Notes: a model not told the origin generated them from the sequence alone. A stretch of DNA of 64,000 bases from Protopterus annectens (GCF_019279795.1 NC_056744.1:1506625045-1506689044), one strand, 5' to 3'; positions 35,616 through 48,512 are shown, counted from the stretch's first letter. A program made the numbers and translations.

Positions 35616-36672
35616 TTACAGAGGTGGGTTTGACTTTTGAGCCTTGCCTAAAAAAGGCACTATGGGGACAACAAGAGCCTTAGCCAGTATTCGAAAGCCT
35701 AGGGGTGACAGGTGCAAGCCATCTCTTGCCAAGCAACGAGGCTTGTCGAGCATGTCGTCCCAGGCTGACAGACACTGGATCCCCTTTGAATGACACCAGA
35801 AGCTTAGCCAATTGTTGAAATTGATCATTTTTTCTTTATACTGAGGTATCGTTCTTGGTGAGGGCAGGATGCTACTCAGGGTCAGAGTCATACCAGCCTG
35901 GGCTACATGATCAAAGAGCTCTTCCATGTCTCTTTTCATGTAGTCCAGGGAGGTACGTCTCAGGTCATTCACACTGACATGAACAATGACAGAGTCATAT
36001 TTGTACTTGTTCTGGAGTGACCTGAGTGCTTGTATTAAGTGGTGGATTCTGGCTCCCGACAGGCAGCTAACAGTAACCTTCTGCTTGTCCAGCCTAGTGA
36101 GTAGGACGTCAGTGTGTCGGACTATAGAGTCACCTCTTACTAGTGTGTTAGGTATGTTATTTCGCCTTAAGGGGTGTGATTGTGCGGCAGACTGATTTTG
36201 TGTTTTATATGTTGTCTGGTTTGTGACAGGAGGTGCAGGTTGTTTGGGTGTCTGCTTTGGAGGTCTCTGATGCTTTTGCAGGATTTTATTTAGAGCCTCC
36301 GAGTATGATTTTGTGTATTTATGTGTACTTTTACCAGTACTGGTTTAGTAGGTCTATGTGTGGCTGGAGGTGTGTTGCAAGTATTAACCTTCTCCTCTTG
36401 ACTGTCTATTTCAGTCTTGGGTGGAGACAGCTTAGCCTCCAGTTTGGCTGTATAATTGCATCTCTCGCATATCTTAATGTTTTGCTGGTAGGAGGAGAGG
36501 GTTGTCTGTGTACATGGGGCAGTTGTAACATTGCCTCAGGATACCCAGATTTACCAGCTGGACTGGAGAGTATACCTGAAATTGCCCTTTGGTCATGCCT
36601 GAATAGTAGGGTGAGCTGCTTAGTCACTTGGTTTGTGAGGGGGTGAATAAAGAGCCTTGCCCTGCTGGGCAA
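35616..36672 (-). pseudogene. CR1 copy B ORF1: zinc motif and SGNH esterase
   Basis: The C-terminal esterase frame (35616-35972) has 'NDLRRTSLDYMKRDMEEL' and 'RDGLHLSPLGFRILAKAL' with the conserved Asp and His. The nucleophile block reads 'GDSIVRHTDV' at about 36130 in a neighbouring frame. The N-terminal zinc-like region lies at 36406-36672. Frameshifts separate the pieces. The ORF ends about where ORF2 begins, so the two overlap or touch. Confidence 0.75.
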
Positions 36673-37025
36673 TCAAGTGTCAGGGTATATTAGTGCTTGC
36701 TATTAGGTCTGAGCAAGTGTTGGGCTGTAGGATGATTTTTGAGTGCTTAGTTTGAGAGTTTGACTAGTTTCAGGGGAAAAACTGAAGAGGAGACAATGGA
36801 GCCGGGAGTAATTTAACCCTAGCTAACCGGCCCTGCCCGGCACACAAAACAGTGCAAACGCGTTTTTTTATAGCAGGGAAATGAAAGAGATAGAAATTAG
36901 CCCAAAATGGCCAATAAACTACTATGTTCTGGGCTGGAACCACTCCTCCAGCGACAGATGGGCTGCTCAAAGCTCCCCTCTCTCACAGGTGAACAGGGAA
37001 ACTTCCTTCTATCCAAGTAAGGTAT
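36673..37025 (-). promoter_or_regulatory. CR1 copy B 5' leader
   Basis: Aligns with 5446-5810 of copy A. It contains the same 'aaaatggccaata' and 'gctgctcaaagc' words from which the monomers of copy C appear to derive. It is present here once, not in tandem. Confidence 0.6.
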
Positions 37026-37273
37026 GAGCAACTCCAGCTTTAAACGACTACAAACAATCAGAAAAGGCTATCACACTTTAGTGTGTAGCCTACAACAGTT
37101 AAATTATTTAAACAAAAAAATGACTTTTTAAAAGTACAGATAGTGAAATAAGTACAATATATAGGTTCATAGGTTCATAGGTTCATACTAGGCTATCTGC
37201 CAGAGGGCATTTACAATCCTAGCCCATCGTTTTGTGGCTTACGCCACCCCTTTAGTATGGGGAACTATACCCA

Positions 37274-38931
37274 TTATTTTGCTGTGCCTCTGTCGAGCAG
37301 TGACACTGAGGTAATCCCTGGGGTATATCTGCGATCTCCCATCCATTGGTCAAGATTTCTCTTGAACAAGGCCAGCGAGGTGCTCTGCCTCACATGTACC
37401 GGGATTTTGTTCCACAGCATAGGGAGTCTTTGGGTGATGAATCTATCCCTCCAGCACGTCCTATTAATAGCCGTGTCAAGATTTAAGTCTCCCGCCCTTG
37501 TGGCTCTGATGGATCTAGATTTTTTGAGGTGAAGCATATTCATCAAATCTGGGTTTGACATGGCCTTGTATGTTAGGCAAAGGTCACCTCTGAGCAAGCG
37601 GTAAGCGACTGAATAGAGCTGGAGTTCTTTCAGTCGGGCAGCATAGGACAGATTTTTGAGACCCTTTATCCTTTTGGTGAGGAACTTTTGTGGCCTCTCC
37701 AGCTGCTGCAAGTGTCGGGTCAGATACATTCCGAATGGGGCATTGTACTCAATCATTGGTCTGATGAGTGATGAGTAAAGGGAGACTATGACCTCCCTTG
37801 ATCTAGATGAGAATCCCTTCATGATAAGGTGGGCAATGTAGAAGGTCTTCCTAACTACTTTAGCTACATGGGTGTCGAATGACAGACTACTATCAACCTG
37901 GGTCCCCAGGTCCCTGATAACTTCTTCTGTGCTCAGTGGATTGCCACCTATTTGGTAGCTAGGGTAACCTTGTTTTTCCGAAGGGTATGACTATGCATTT
38001 TTGGCATTTAACTTTAGGCCGTGGCTCTGGCACCAGTTATCCGCTTCTGTGAGACCCTTCTGAAGGATATCTGTGTCAGATGTGTTTTCTACTATGGCCC
38101 AGTTTGCAGTCATCTGCAAACTTTGTCAGCCATAACCCTCCTGTGTTTGCTTGTACTTGAAAAGTAGATGCCAAACAAGAGTGGGCCCAGGACTGAGCCC
38201 TGTGGGACACCACTTGTGACAGGCTTTGAGTCTGACATGGCGCCAGCAGCTCTGACCCTGTGGGTTCTGTCACTCAGCCAGTTTGCAACCCATCTTGTGA
38301 TGTATGGGTTGACATTTAAGCTGATGAGTTTTTCAATGATACCCGAATGGGGTATTGTATCGAAGGCCTTAGCCAGATCGAGGTAGGCTGTATGGACTGC
38401 CTTTCCCTCATCAATGGCTTTGGTGACTGTTTGAAAAAGTCAACCAAGTTTAAAAGGCATGATCTGCCTTTGACAAAGCCAAACTGGGTTGGATCCAAAG
38501 TCTGCAAATTCCCTATGTCTTTATTTATGAGGTCCATTATGATCCTCTCCATGGCTTTGCAGATAAGGCTTGTCAAGCTAATGGGCGGTAATTTCCAGGG
38601 TCGGTGGAGGCACCGCCTTTGTGAAGTGGTACCACAGTTGCAGTGCGCCACTCCTGGGTGCGTATCCAGAGGTAAGACTTTGATTAAACAGCTGTCCTAG
38701 CTGTGGGTTTAATTCCTCATTGAGTTCATGGAGCACACAGCCGGGGACACCATCAGGTCCCATGGATGCTGTGTTTTTGCTTTGGAGAGAGCAGTTCTCA
38801 CTTGGGCGCTGGAGATGTTTGGGGGCTGCAATCGTTTGGTATAGATATCTCTCCTTTTGGGGAGGGGAGAAGTTTGCACTGAACCTGTCAGCCAGTATGT
38901 TGGCAATGTCTGTAGGATCAGTAATCTTCAC
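37274..38931 (-). pseudogene. CR1 copy C ORF2, reverse transcriptase half (many frameshifts)
   Basis: Recognisable RT pieces in changing frames: 'GPDGVPGCVLHELNEELNP', '[19 protein letters not shown]', 'FGFVKGRSCLLNLVDFF', 'TKFADDCKLG' and the C-terminal 'LYSSLIRPMIEYNAPFGMYL' to 'RLPMLWNKIPVHVRQS'. At least five frame changes lie between 37820 and 38930. The damage is greater than in copies A and B. Confidence 0.85.
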
Positions 38932-39128
38932 ATCATTTTGAACTAGCTCTGAGCATATCTGGGAGTTTCCTCCCAGGTTTCTAACATAGCTAAAGAAGGC
39001 CTTATGATTGTCTTTTGAGTCTTTAGCTATTTTTCTCTCGAAATTTGCTTTGGATGATTTTATGAGAGCTCTTAGTTTTTACTTATAGTGATCAAGGGTG
39101 TCTTACCTTTTAAGGATTTTGCTCTATC

Positions 39129-40213
39129 TTATAGTAGCTTCCTCCTTTTGTTGTAGAGTTTGTTTATGGCTGGGGTCCACCAGACTGGACGCTTGCCTTT
39201 GGTACAAAGAGTCTTTGTTTTGCTTGGGATTGCCTTATCCATGCAGTCCTGCAGGTGCTGGTAGAAGGCATTTGTAAGTGATTCAGCGGCTTGAGTACTG
39301 TTTTCCGCCAGCTCGGGGACCTTAAAGGTGACCACACTAGTCTTTAGAAGTGTGCAGTCGGCTTTTGAGAAGTTCTTTACTGTGATCTTTTTATTTCAGG
39401 TGGGGTGGGATGAGGACCTCCAGCGAGATTAGTTTGTGGTCTGATCTCACCAGTGAGGGTACACCTCCGGTGTTGAACATTGTGCTCCCATGTTCGTGAT
39501 GATGAGATCAAGTATGTTATCTCCTCTTGTGGGGATGGTGACTAGTTGTTCCATGGCATTTGAGTTTATGAATTCCAGGAACTTTTGGGCTAGGGTGTTA
39601 GGGCTTGAGTAGTGTTCCCAGTCTATATTAGGGTAATTGAAGTCACCTAATATGATGGTGTTTGGTGATACATTTATCCCCTCTAGTGTTTTCAGGAAGG
39701 CCATGTGAGGTTCCTGAGTTTGTGAGGGTGGCCTGTAACATGCTACAATTTGCAGAGCAGTCTTGCCTATGGTTAATTGCACCTGGATGGTCTCCGATGC
39801 ATCGTGCGTTGCCACCAGTCTTGAGGTGTGGGTGTCCTTGATGAATATGGATACCCTCCTTTCTTGGTATTGTCCAGATTTTCGGGCCCGAACGCATGAT
39901 ATGAGGTAAAACCTGATAGCGCTGGGGTGCTCTCAGGAGCCTTGAACCAGGTTTCTGTCACAGCACAGACATCGATGTTCTCCATACTGAGAAGGGCCTC
40001 GAGTGCGTGCATTTTGAGATTTAGACTTCTGGCATTGAGCAGCATTACCCTTAGTTTTTTTCCTTTTTTGTGTTCTAGGGTGGTAGGTTTAGAATTTGAG
40101 CCTTGCCTAAAAAAGGCACTATGGGGGTGGCAAGACCCTTTGCCAATATCCGAATCCCAGGGGTGACAGGTGCAAGCCGTCCCGTAAGCAGCGTGGCTTG
40201 TCCAGCATGTCAT
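39129..40213 (-). pseudogene. CR1 copy C ORF2, endonuclease and linker
   Basis: 'LLNARSLNLKMHALEALL', 'IDVCAVTETWFKAPESTP' (39773-40213), then in another frame 'IILGDFNYPNIDWEHY' (39447-39815), and the linker 'RPVWWTPAINKLYNKRRK' (39129-39335). The endonuclease boxes are present but split by indels. Confidence 0.85.
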
Positions 40214-41059
40214 CCCAGGCAGACAGACACTGGATCCCCTTTGAATGACACCAGTGTTTAAGCCAATTGTTAAAGCTGATCATCTTATCTCTGTATTGTG
40301 GCATCATTCTTGGTGAAGGTAGGATACTGCTCAAGGTCAGGGTCATACCTGTCTGGGCTACATAATCAGAGAGCTCCTCAATGTCTCTTTTCATGTAGTC
40401 CAAGGAGTGCCTCAGGTCGCTTACACCAGCGTGGACAATGACTGAGTCATATTTGTACCTGCTGTTGAGAGACCTGAGTGCTTGCGTTATGTGGCGGATT
40501 CTAGCGCCCGACAGGCAGCTTACTGTGACCTTCTCCTTACTCAGTCTGGTGTGCGAGGCGTCAGTGTGTCTGACTATGGGGTCACTAGTGCCTTGTGTGT
40601 CTGGCATTGTGTTTGGCCTTAAGGGCTGTGACTGTTTGACACTCTGACTGTGAGGTCTATGTGTTGCAGGTGTTGTGTTCTGAGGTGGTGGTTGTTTGGG
40701 TGTCTGCTTTGGTGGCCTCTGCTGTTTTGGTAGATTTTGATCAGAGCCTCCGAGTATGTCTTTGTGTGTTTATGTGTATGATTTGAGGTTGTAATGGTAA
40801 TATGTGAGACTGGGTCTATAGTGTGTGTGGTAACCTTCTCCTCCTGACTGGTCTTGCCAGTCCTATGTTGAGAGAGCTCAGCCTCCAGTTTGGCCGTATA
40901 GTTGCATCTCTCGCATGTATTTGTGTTTTGTGGGAGGAGGAGAGGGTTGTCTGTGTACATGAGGCAATTGTAACATTGCCTCAATATTCCCAGGTTCACC
41001 AGCTGAGCAGGAGAGGACACTAGCAACTGATCCCTCGACATGCTAGAAGGAATAGACAA
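40119..41059 (-). pseudogene. CR1 copy C ORF1: zinc motif and SGNH esterase
   Basis: The esterase frame 40119-40607 has 'TSDPIVRHTDA' where A and B have the GDSI nucleophile block (the catalytic Ser shifts to Asp-Pro context, so the site is lost), 'SVIVHAGVSDLRHS' (block III, Asn lost) and 'RDGLHLSPLGF'. The N-terminal part (40619-41059) has 'RQCYNCLMYTDN' and 'NTCERCNYTAKLEAEL', a clear C-x2-C pair of pairs. The start at 41059 is the Met after an in-frame stop. Confidence 0.8.
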
Positions 41060-41506
41060 AAACTTTAAAAAGATTCCGGGGACGTGGGTGACCGAGAAAT
41101 GGGGTTGCCTTTTGGGGTACTATCTATGACAAGAGTGCCGTATCAAGGTAATAAGTACTGTAGGAGCAAGTGCTACGTTTAACAGATAGAGAATAGTCTA
41201 CTTGGAGTCAAGTAGAGATGATCTTTTTAATTATAGGATACGCTGATTAGATCAGTAGTATAGTTCGAGGAAGGTAGTTTTAAGGGAAAATTTGAAGAGT
41301 GGACTTTAGGTAGCCCGAATAGTTTAAACCTGCTTAACCGGCGCTGCCCTAGTGTGCAACAGTAGCAACTCCGTGCTAAATCGGGCTAAATCGGGCTAAA
41401 TTGCGCTAAAGCGTGCTTTATAGCAGGGGGCTGGAAAAGACAGGAAATGACCCAAAATGGCCAATAAACTACAAGTTACTGCCTTAAACCACTCCTCTGA
41501 GGACAA
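41060..41506 (-). promoter_or_regulatory. CR1 copy C single-copy leader
   Basis: Links ORF1 to the tandem monomers. It includes 'gctaaatcg' tripled at about 41376-41400 and the 'aaaatggccaataaactac' word shared with the leaders of A and B. It has no open frame of note. Confidence 0.55.
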
Positions 41507-44500
41507 ATGAAGGAGTTATGGAAATTACCCCTAGTGGCCAATAAAACTACAGTTTCAAGTCAGTAACCACCTCTGGGGGGGGGCAGGGAAGCTGCTCAAT
41601 GTTAGTCACTGCCACTGATGAACACAGAGACCCTCCTTCAGCCCAAGCAAAAATGGCCTCACAGAAACTTTCAAACAGTTCAGGAACAGCAAGCCTGTAA
41701 CTGAACTTTTTAACTCTCAGAAAAGTGGGAAAAAGCAAGATTTTTTTTTTTGTTTTGTTTTTACAGAGATAGCAGAGGTTCACAAGTAATATCAAGTTAT
41801 AACAGTGCAGTAAATGACCCCACACAAGAGTGCTAGGTCAAGGACAGAAAATATGCAAGTTTTAAGAAAAAACGATTTAAAATTAAGTGCAAACAGGAAA
41901 TTCAGCAAACAGCTTTTGGTTGTGCTCTAAATACAGCTACTAATACAGAAATCAAGTTTAACAAGCCAGAAAATGCTCAAGCTAGGCAGCTATGCAGAAA
42001 AACTTAGCAAATAAACAGAGAAAAATACTTAAAATCTCAAAAGTGGCTCCTTCTTCTCTCAGCGTTTTTCCTCTTGGAGGGTGCTTCACCAACAGCCAAC
42101 AAGCCTGAAAAGACGCTCAAACCACGAGGCAACTAGGTTTTAAGAGAGGAAGATGAAGGAGTTATGGAAATGACCCCTAGTGGCCAATAAAACTACAGTT
42201 TCAAGTCAGTAACCACCTCTCCGGGGCAGGGAAGCTGCTCAATGTTAGTCACTGCCACTGATGACACAGAGACCCTCCTTCAGCCCAAGCAAAATGGCCT
42301 CACAGAAACTTTCAAACAGTTCAGGAACAGCAAGCCTGTAACTGAACTTTTTAACTCTCAGAAAAGTGGGAAAAAGCAAGATTTTTTTTTGTTTTGTTTT
42401 TACAGAGATAGCAGAGGTTCACAAGTAATATCAAGTTATAACAGTGCAGTAAATGACCCCACACAAGAGTGCTAGGTCAAGGACAGAAAATATGCAAGTT
42501 TTAAGAAAAACGATTTAAAATTAATTGCAAACAGGAAATTCAGCAAACAGCTTTTGGTTGTGCTCTAAATACAGCTACTAATACAGAAATCAAGTTTAAC
42601 AAGCCAGAAAATGCTCAAGCTAGGCAGCTATGCAGAAAAACTTAGCAAATAAACAGAGAAAAATACTTAAAATCTCAAAAGTGGCTCCTTCTTCTCTCAG
42701 CGTTTTTCCTCTTGGAGGGTGCTTCACCAACAGCCAACAAGCCTGAAAAGACGCTCAAACCACGAGGCAACTAGGTTTTAAGAGAGGAAGATGAAGGAGT
42801 TATGGAAATGACCCCTAGTGGCCAATAAAACTACAGTTTCAAGTCAGTAACCACCTCTCCGGGGCAGGGAAGCTGCTCAATGTTAGTCACTGCCACTGAT
42901 GAACACAGAGACCCTCCTTCAGCCCAAGCAAAATGGCCTCACAGAAACTTTCAAACAGTTCAGGAACAGCAAGCCTGTAACTGAACTTTTTAACTCTCAG
43001 AAAAGTGGGAAAAAGCAAGATTTTTTTTTGTTTTGTTTTTACAGAGATAGCAGAGGTTCACAAGTAATATCAAGTTATAACAGTGCAGTAAATGACCCCA
43101 CACAAGAGTGCTAGGTCAAGGACAGAAAATATGCAAGTTTTAAGAAAAAACGATTTAAAATTAAGTGCAAACAGGAAATTCAGCAAACAGCTTTTGGTTG
43201 TGCTCTAAATACAGCTACTAATACAGAAATCAAGTTTAACAAGCCAGAAAATGCTCAAGCTAGGCAGCTATGCAGAAAAACTTAGCAAATAAACAGAGAA
43301 AAATACTTAAAATCTCAAAAGTGGCTCCTTCTTCTCTCAGCGTTTTTCCTCTTGGAGGTGCTTCACCAACAGCCAACAAGCCTGAAAAGATGCTCAAACC
43401 ACGAGGCAACTAGGTTTTAAGAGAGGAAGATGAAGGAGTTATGGAAATGACCCTAGTGGCCAATAAAACTACAGTTTCAAGTCAGTAACCACCTCTCCGG
43501 GGGCAGGAAGCTGCTCAATGTTAGTCACTGCCACTGATGAACACAGAGACCCTCCTTCAGCCCAAGCAAAATGGCCTCACAGAAACTTTCAAACAGTTCA
43601 GGAACAGCAAGCCTGTAACTGAACTTTTTAACTCTCAGAAAAGTGGGAAAAAGCAAGATTTTTTTTTGTTTTTGTTTTACAGAGATAGCAGAGGTTCACA
43701 AGTAATATCAAGTTATAACAGTGCAGTAAATGACCCCACACAAGAGTGCTAGGTCAAGGACAGAAAATATGCAAGTTTTAAGAAAAAACGATTTAAAATT
43801 AAGTGCAAACAGGAAATTCAGCAAACAGCTTTTGGTTGTGCTCTAAATACAGCTACTAATACAGAAATCAAGTTTAACAAGCCAGAAAATGCTCAAGCTA
43901 GGCAGCTATGCAGAAAAACTTAGCAAATAAACAGAAAAAATACTTAAAATCTCAAAAGTGGCTCCCTTCTTCTCTCAGCGTTTTTTCCTCTTGGAGGGTG
44001 CTTCACCAACAGCCAACAAGCCTGAAAAGACGCTCAAACCACGAGGCAACTAGGTTTTAAGAGAGGAAGATGAAGGAGTTATGGAAATGACCCCTAGTGG
44101 CCAATAAAACTACAGTTTCAAGTCAGTAACCACCTCTCCGTCGGGCAGGGAAGCTGCTCAATGTTAGTCACTGCCACTGATGAACACAGAGACCCTCCTT
44201 CAGCCCAAGCAAAAATGGCCTCACAGAAACTTTCAAACAGTTCAGGAACAGCAAGCCTGTAACTGAACTTTTTTAACTCTCAGAAAAGTGGGAAAAAAGC
44301 AAGATTTTTTTTGTTTTGTTTTTACAGAGATAGCAGAGGTTCACAAGTAATATCAAGTTATAACAGTGCAGTAAATGACCCCACACAAGAGTGCTAGGTC
44401 AAGGACAGAAAATATGCAAGTTTTAAGAAAAAACGATTTAAAATTAAGTGCAAACAGGAAATTCAGCAAACAGCTTTTGGTTGTGCTCTAAATACAGCTA

Positions 44501-45321
44501 CTAATACAGAAATCAAGTTTAACAAGCCAGAAAATGCTCAAGCTAGGCAGCTATGCAGAAAAACTTAGCAAATAAACAGAGAAAAAATACTTAAAATCTC
44601 AAAAGTGGCTCCCTTCTTCTCTCAGCGTTTTTCCTCTTGGAGGGTGCTTCACCAACAGCCAACAAGCCTGAAAAGACGCTCAAACCACGAGGCAACTAGG
44701 TTTTAAGAGAGGAAGATGAAGGAGTTATGGAAATGACCCCTAGTGGCCAATAAAACTACAGTTTCAAGTCAGTAACCACCTCTCCGCGGGCAGGGAAGCT
44801 GCTCAATGTTAGTCACTGCCACTGATGAACACAGAGACCCTCCTTCAGCCCAAGCAAAATGGCCTCACAGAAACTTTCAAACAGTTCAGGAACAGCAAGC
44901 CTGTAACTGAACTTTTAACTCTCAGAAAAGTGGGAAAAAGCAAGATTTTTTTGTTTTTGTTTTTTACAGAGATAGCAGAGGTTCACAAGTAATATCAAGT
45001 TATAACAGTGCAGTAAATGACCCCACACAAGAGTGCTAGGTCAAGGACAGAAAATATGCAAGTTTTAAGAAAAAAACGATTTAAAATTAAGTGCAAACAG
45101 GAAATTCAGCAAACAGCTTTTGGTTGTGCTCTAAATACAGCTACTAATACATAAATCAAGTTTAACAAGCCAGAAAATACTCAAGCTAGGCAGCTATGCA
45201 GAAAAACTTAGCAAATAAACAGAGAAAAAATACTTAAAATCTCAAAAGTGGCTCCCTTCTTCTCTCAGCGTTTTTTCCTCTTGGAGGGTGCTTCACCAAC
45301 AGCCAACAAGCCTGAAAAGAC
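41507..45321 (-). repeat. Six tandem ~640-bp monomers at the LINE 5' end
   Basis: Units start with 'atgaaggagttatggaaat' at 41507, 42153, 42791, 43430, 44070 and 44716 (spacings 646, 638, 639, 640, 646); the sixth is cut at 45321. Units differ mainly by homopolymer length and a few substitutions. Each contains 'gtggccaataaaactac' and 'ctgctcaatgttag...gcccaagcaaaa', which parallel 'atggccaataaactac' and 'gctgctcaaagc...atccaagtaagg' in the leaders of copies A and B. That suggests the monomer grew out of the LINE leader, as with promoter monomers of rodent L1. Confidence 0.85.
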
Positions 45322-45847
45322 CTGGAAAATCGGCGTTTAGGTAGAAAACAGTTAAGTACAGCAAGAAAGTACATAAAACTGATACTTAATCACTCCAAAG
45401 TCTCTCTTCTAAGCTAGAAGGCTGGAAATAAAACTTGTTATATAATTATATAACAAAGTCTGGCAAATGGGAAAAATATGTCTAACCTTTACTTTGAGCA
45501 TGTCAATAGTAAGTGGCCAATAAAAAAAGTTAAAGTGCATTGGAATTGAATATATTTTTATGTTAGACATAAAAAAAAAACTTGCATTATTATGTTTGCA
45601 TAATAACAATGATTAAAACTAAACTAGGACTCCATATAGAGCATATATGTATTTACATTTACAAGCCAAAATAATTGAAAACTGAAATGCTCAGTGTAAA
45701 ATAACAGTCTGGGGTAATCCATTCAGTTTTGGGAATACTCAGTCTGTTTGTCCTCTATGCAAATATATTCTATGGATGGCCATTTTCATCCCTTCTGTCC
45801 TTCTCAAGTCCTGTAAAGTATCGTTTTCTCTTGAGTTCCAACTGCGG

Positions 45848-45929
45848 TAGTCTATGTATTGCCACTCTTGTATCAGAAACCAGATGTATAGTCTAAGTAT
45901 TGCCACTCTTGCATCAGAAACCACATGTA
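45848..45929. repeat. 41-bp direct duplication
   Basis: Two adjacent 41-bp units starting 'tagtctatgtattgcc' and 'tagtctaagtattgcc', with three or four differences between them. Confidence 0.85.
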
Positions 45930-45995
45930 CCCCAAGAGGAAAGAAAGCCTTTAAGAAAGCTGGATACATCAATTTAAAATAAAGTAATCATATTG

Positions 45996-46663
45996 AAAAT
46001 AGTAGCAGTAGAATTTTCATAACAGATATGTGCAAAACTCCTCCTCACAACACAGGGAAATTACAGAATATAGCATTCAGATGACAAAGACGTGAGATGC
46101 ACTGAAGTGAGACAATAAAAGAGACCTGCACCTACATTCACTTTAAAGGTTATAAAATGATGACTGTCCCAATGTCTTACCTTACTTTAGTTTGTTTTAT
46201 AGCTCAGCTGGATGCATTAATTTCATTGGGCAACATACTTTCCAAACGGTAAACTCAAGAGTGCTTTGTGATTGCTTTGCCTCATTTAATTCCTGCTAGC
46301 TGCTTTTCTGAAATTAGCCATGCCAAAGTGATCATTAAATACCCACACATTTATCTTTTTTGCAAAGTCTGCTACTGAGGACACTAGGATCACAAATGAT
46401 GTTTTCTAGACTGGTGAATTCATTATCTTATAAAATTGTACTGACTGAGCAGCAAATGGACTATTGAAATAAGGTAAAAGAATTGGAGGTTCACTGTAAC
46501 TTTTAATGTGATTACAACTGCAGGTCTCTTTTGTTGTCTCACTTCAGTGCATCTCACATCTTTGTCATCTTAATGCTAAACTCTGCAATTTCTTTCATTT
46601 TTCTGTGTTGTGAGGAGGAGTTTTGTACATATCCATTATAAAAACTCTGCTGCCATTTTCAGT
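45996..46663. mobile_element. Foldback element, ~170-bp arms
   Basis: The left arm (about 45996-46165) and right arm (about 46490-46663) are inverted copies; for example 'gtgagatgcactgaagtgag' on the left has its exact reverse complement at about 46536-46555. The arms differ by perhaps 10-15 percent. The centre holds no coding sequence. Target duplications are not clear. Confidence 0.7.
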
Positions 46664-46894
46664 CTGCAATTCATTCAATAGTACCTTTCTATAATTACTG
46701 ATACTCAGTTTCCTGTTGCTCCTCCTGTTCCAAGTTAGTAATGCATGCTATCCCTACCCATCCACCTTACCTTTAAACAGCATTTCCATAACAATATCAC
46801 CATACAAGGCATTTCTGACACTTAATACGCACACAGAAACATTAAATTCAACCCACTACCTTACCCTACTCTAACCCTAACATGCAAACACCTA

Positions 46895-46999
<105 letters not shown>

Positions 47000-47099
47000 T
47001 ACATAACTCTTACTCTAGCCCTAACCCAAAACGATTCACGCACACAATCACCACTAAAATGCACCAACTAACCTTTGTTGGCAAAAAACACAATCACTA

Positions 47100-47741
47100 A
47101 AAACAATGTTTGCTCAACCTGCTGTTTGCACAAAGTATACTGCACTACATTCTTTTGACCAATCCATCATTCAACCAAACATAGTGCACTTATATATACC
47201 CGTGGAGTAATGTCATTTCAGCAAAGGCAGCTTCAATTAATGTAAAAACAGAACAATGCTCACCAAAACTGCCTTTAGTGAATATTTTGAAGAAACTTTA
47301 CATGTGAGAGGACACCACCCACATCCCCCTGAACTTTTTTGCAATTTTGACAAACTTCAGTCTTTGTATATCCACCTAAACCTACTTCAGCAATCTGACA
47401 ATGTTCCCATATCTGTCTGTCTATCTATATATCTGCCTATCTATCCATCTATTTGTGTATATATGGTTTCTGTACTCATTTGGTTATCAAAGCATACAGG
47501 GTGCTCTTTAAGTTGAATGTCAACATAGGATCACCAACTTCCATGGTCTTTCAGTTATTTGTATGTGTAGGTAAACAAGGATTTTTGTGCTGGAATTAGA
47601 GCAAGGAGTAGAGAAAGAAGAGCTTTATTTTTTAGTGTGTGTGTGTGTTTGCGCACGTGTGTGTGTGTTTGGAAAGTTTGAGCGTCTCGGACTTCAGATT
47701 AGAATTAGGGATACATTAGGTGATGATTTGTATGGTATTTC

Positions 47742-47778
<37 letters not shown>

Positions 47779-48500
47779 CTTTACTTGTTTAGTAAGATAG
47801 GTAGACAAGCGTCCATCTTACCCATGTCTGCTAACCTTAGCACTAATCTTGTCGCTGATCCTAACTCCACCCCAGTACTTTACAAAATACCGTTTCTCTG
47901 AAAGTAACTATTCAGACAAATGTTGCCTCTTTCTGATGCAAGTTTTTATTTATTTTTTTTACGTTGCCCAGTTGTTAAAGGAAAGTATTTTCTTTTTTTT
48001 TTTTGAAACGTAAGTGGTCTTGAACATGCAGAAATCGATATATTAAATACTGATGTTTCTGCACACTGACCACTGGTAACACACTCATACAGATGAAGGA
48101 TAGATAGATAGCTAAATAGATAGATAGATGGACAGATAGGTAATAAACATACAGACAAACCAATAGATCTGTCTAATGAACTTAGTCTAGACTTCAGTAT
48201 ATCTGCATGAAAAACACTAACCACAAAAGGTCAAGAGAAAAAAGAAATGATACCTAGCGTGCTTTCACCGAGATATAACCTAGGACTATGAAAAACCAAA
48301 CTCCTGATTTTTGTAGGAAGGTAAGTCCCCTGCATCCTCTCACCCCCTACTCATTTTATAAATTAACTTTGAGTTCAAACAATCCCCAGGGAAAGGCATA
48401 TTCTCCAGCACCTGAATTATCAATCCTGCACACCTGTTGACATCTGTTTGGTCAACCACAGTGTGTCAAAAAAGTGATATTAACCTAAGCCAGTCAAATA
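47100..48500. other. No gene recognised
   Basis: Contains short (GT)n runs (47636-47666, 47742-47776) and CTAT/GATA words at 47405-47450 and 48100-48135. The segment at 48313-48365 ('gtaagtcccctgca...ccccctac') resembles the shared MITE core. No convincing frame. Confidence 0.4.
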
Positions 48501-48511
48501 AAATCAGTGCA

Positions 48512-48512
<1 letters not shown>

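Larger units (their letters stand above)
32691..37025 (-). mobile_element. CR1-type LINE copy B, near full length
   Basis: Same layout as copy A without the foldback insert. Its 3' end shows two to three copies of the 8-bp unit TATGAACC (minus strand) at 32691-32710, its 5' leader ends near 37025, and copy C's 3' end begins 136 bp further on. It has fewer breaks than A and C and is the best reference for the family in this window, but frameshifts in ORF1 and ORF2 make it dead. Confidence 0.88.
37161..45321 (-). mobile_element. CR1-type LINE copy C with tandem-monomer 5' region
   Basis: 3' end with three copies of the 8-bp unit at 37161-37190, a heavily frameshifted ORF2 and ORF1 up to 41059, a single-copy leader (41060-41506), then six tandem monomers (41507-45321). 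The proteins are more diverged from A and B than those are from each other, so C is a sister subfamily. The monomers lie exactly where the LINE promoter should be. Confidence 0.8.

Noticed and set aside
42242-43752. Repeated 71-77-codon plus-strand frame in the tandem monomers as a conserved small protein
   Set aside because: It repeats only because the monomers are near-identical DNA. It is antisense to the LINE, contains homopolymer-dependent frame changes (some units lose it) and has no recognisable domain.
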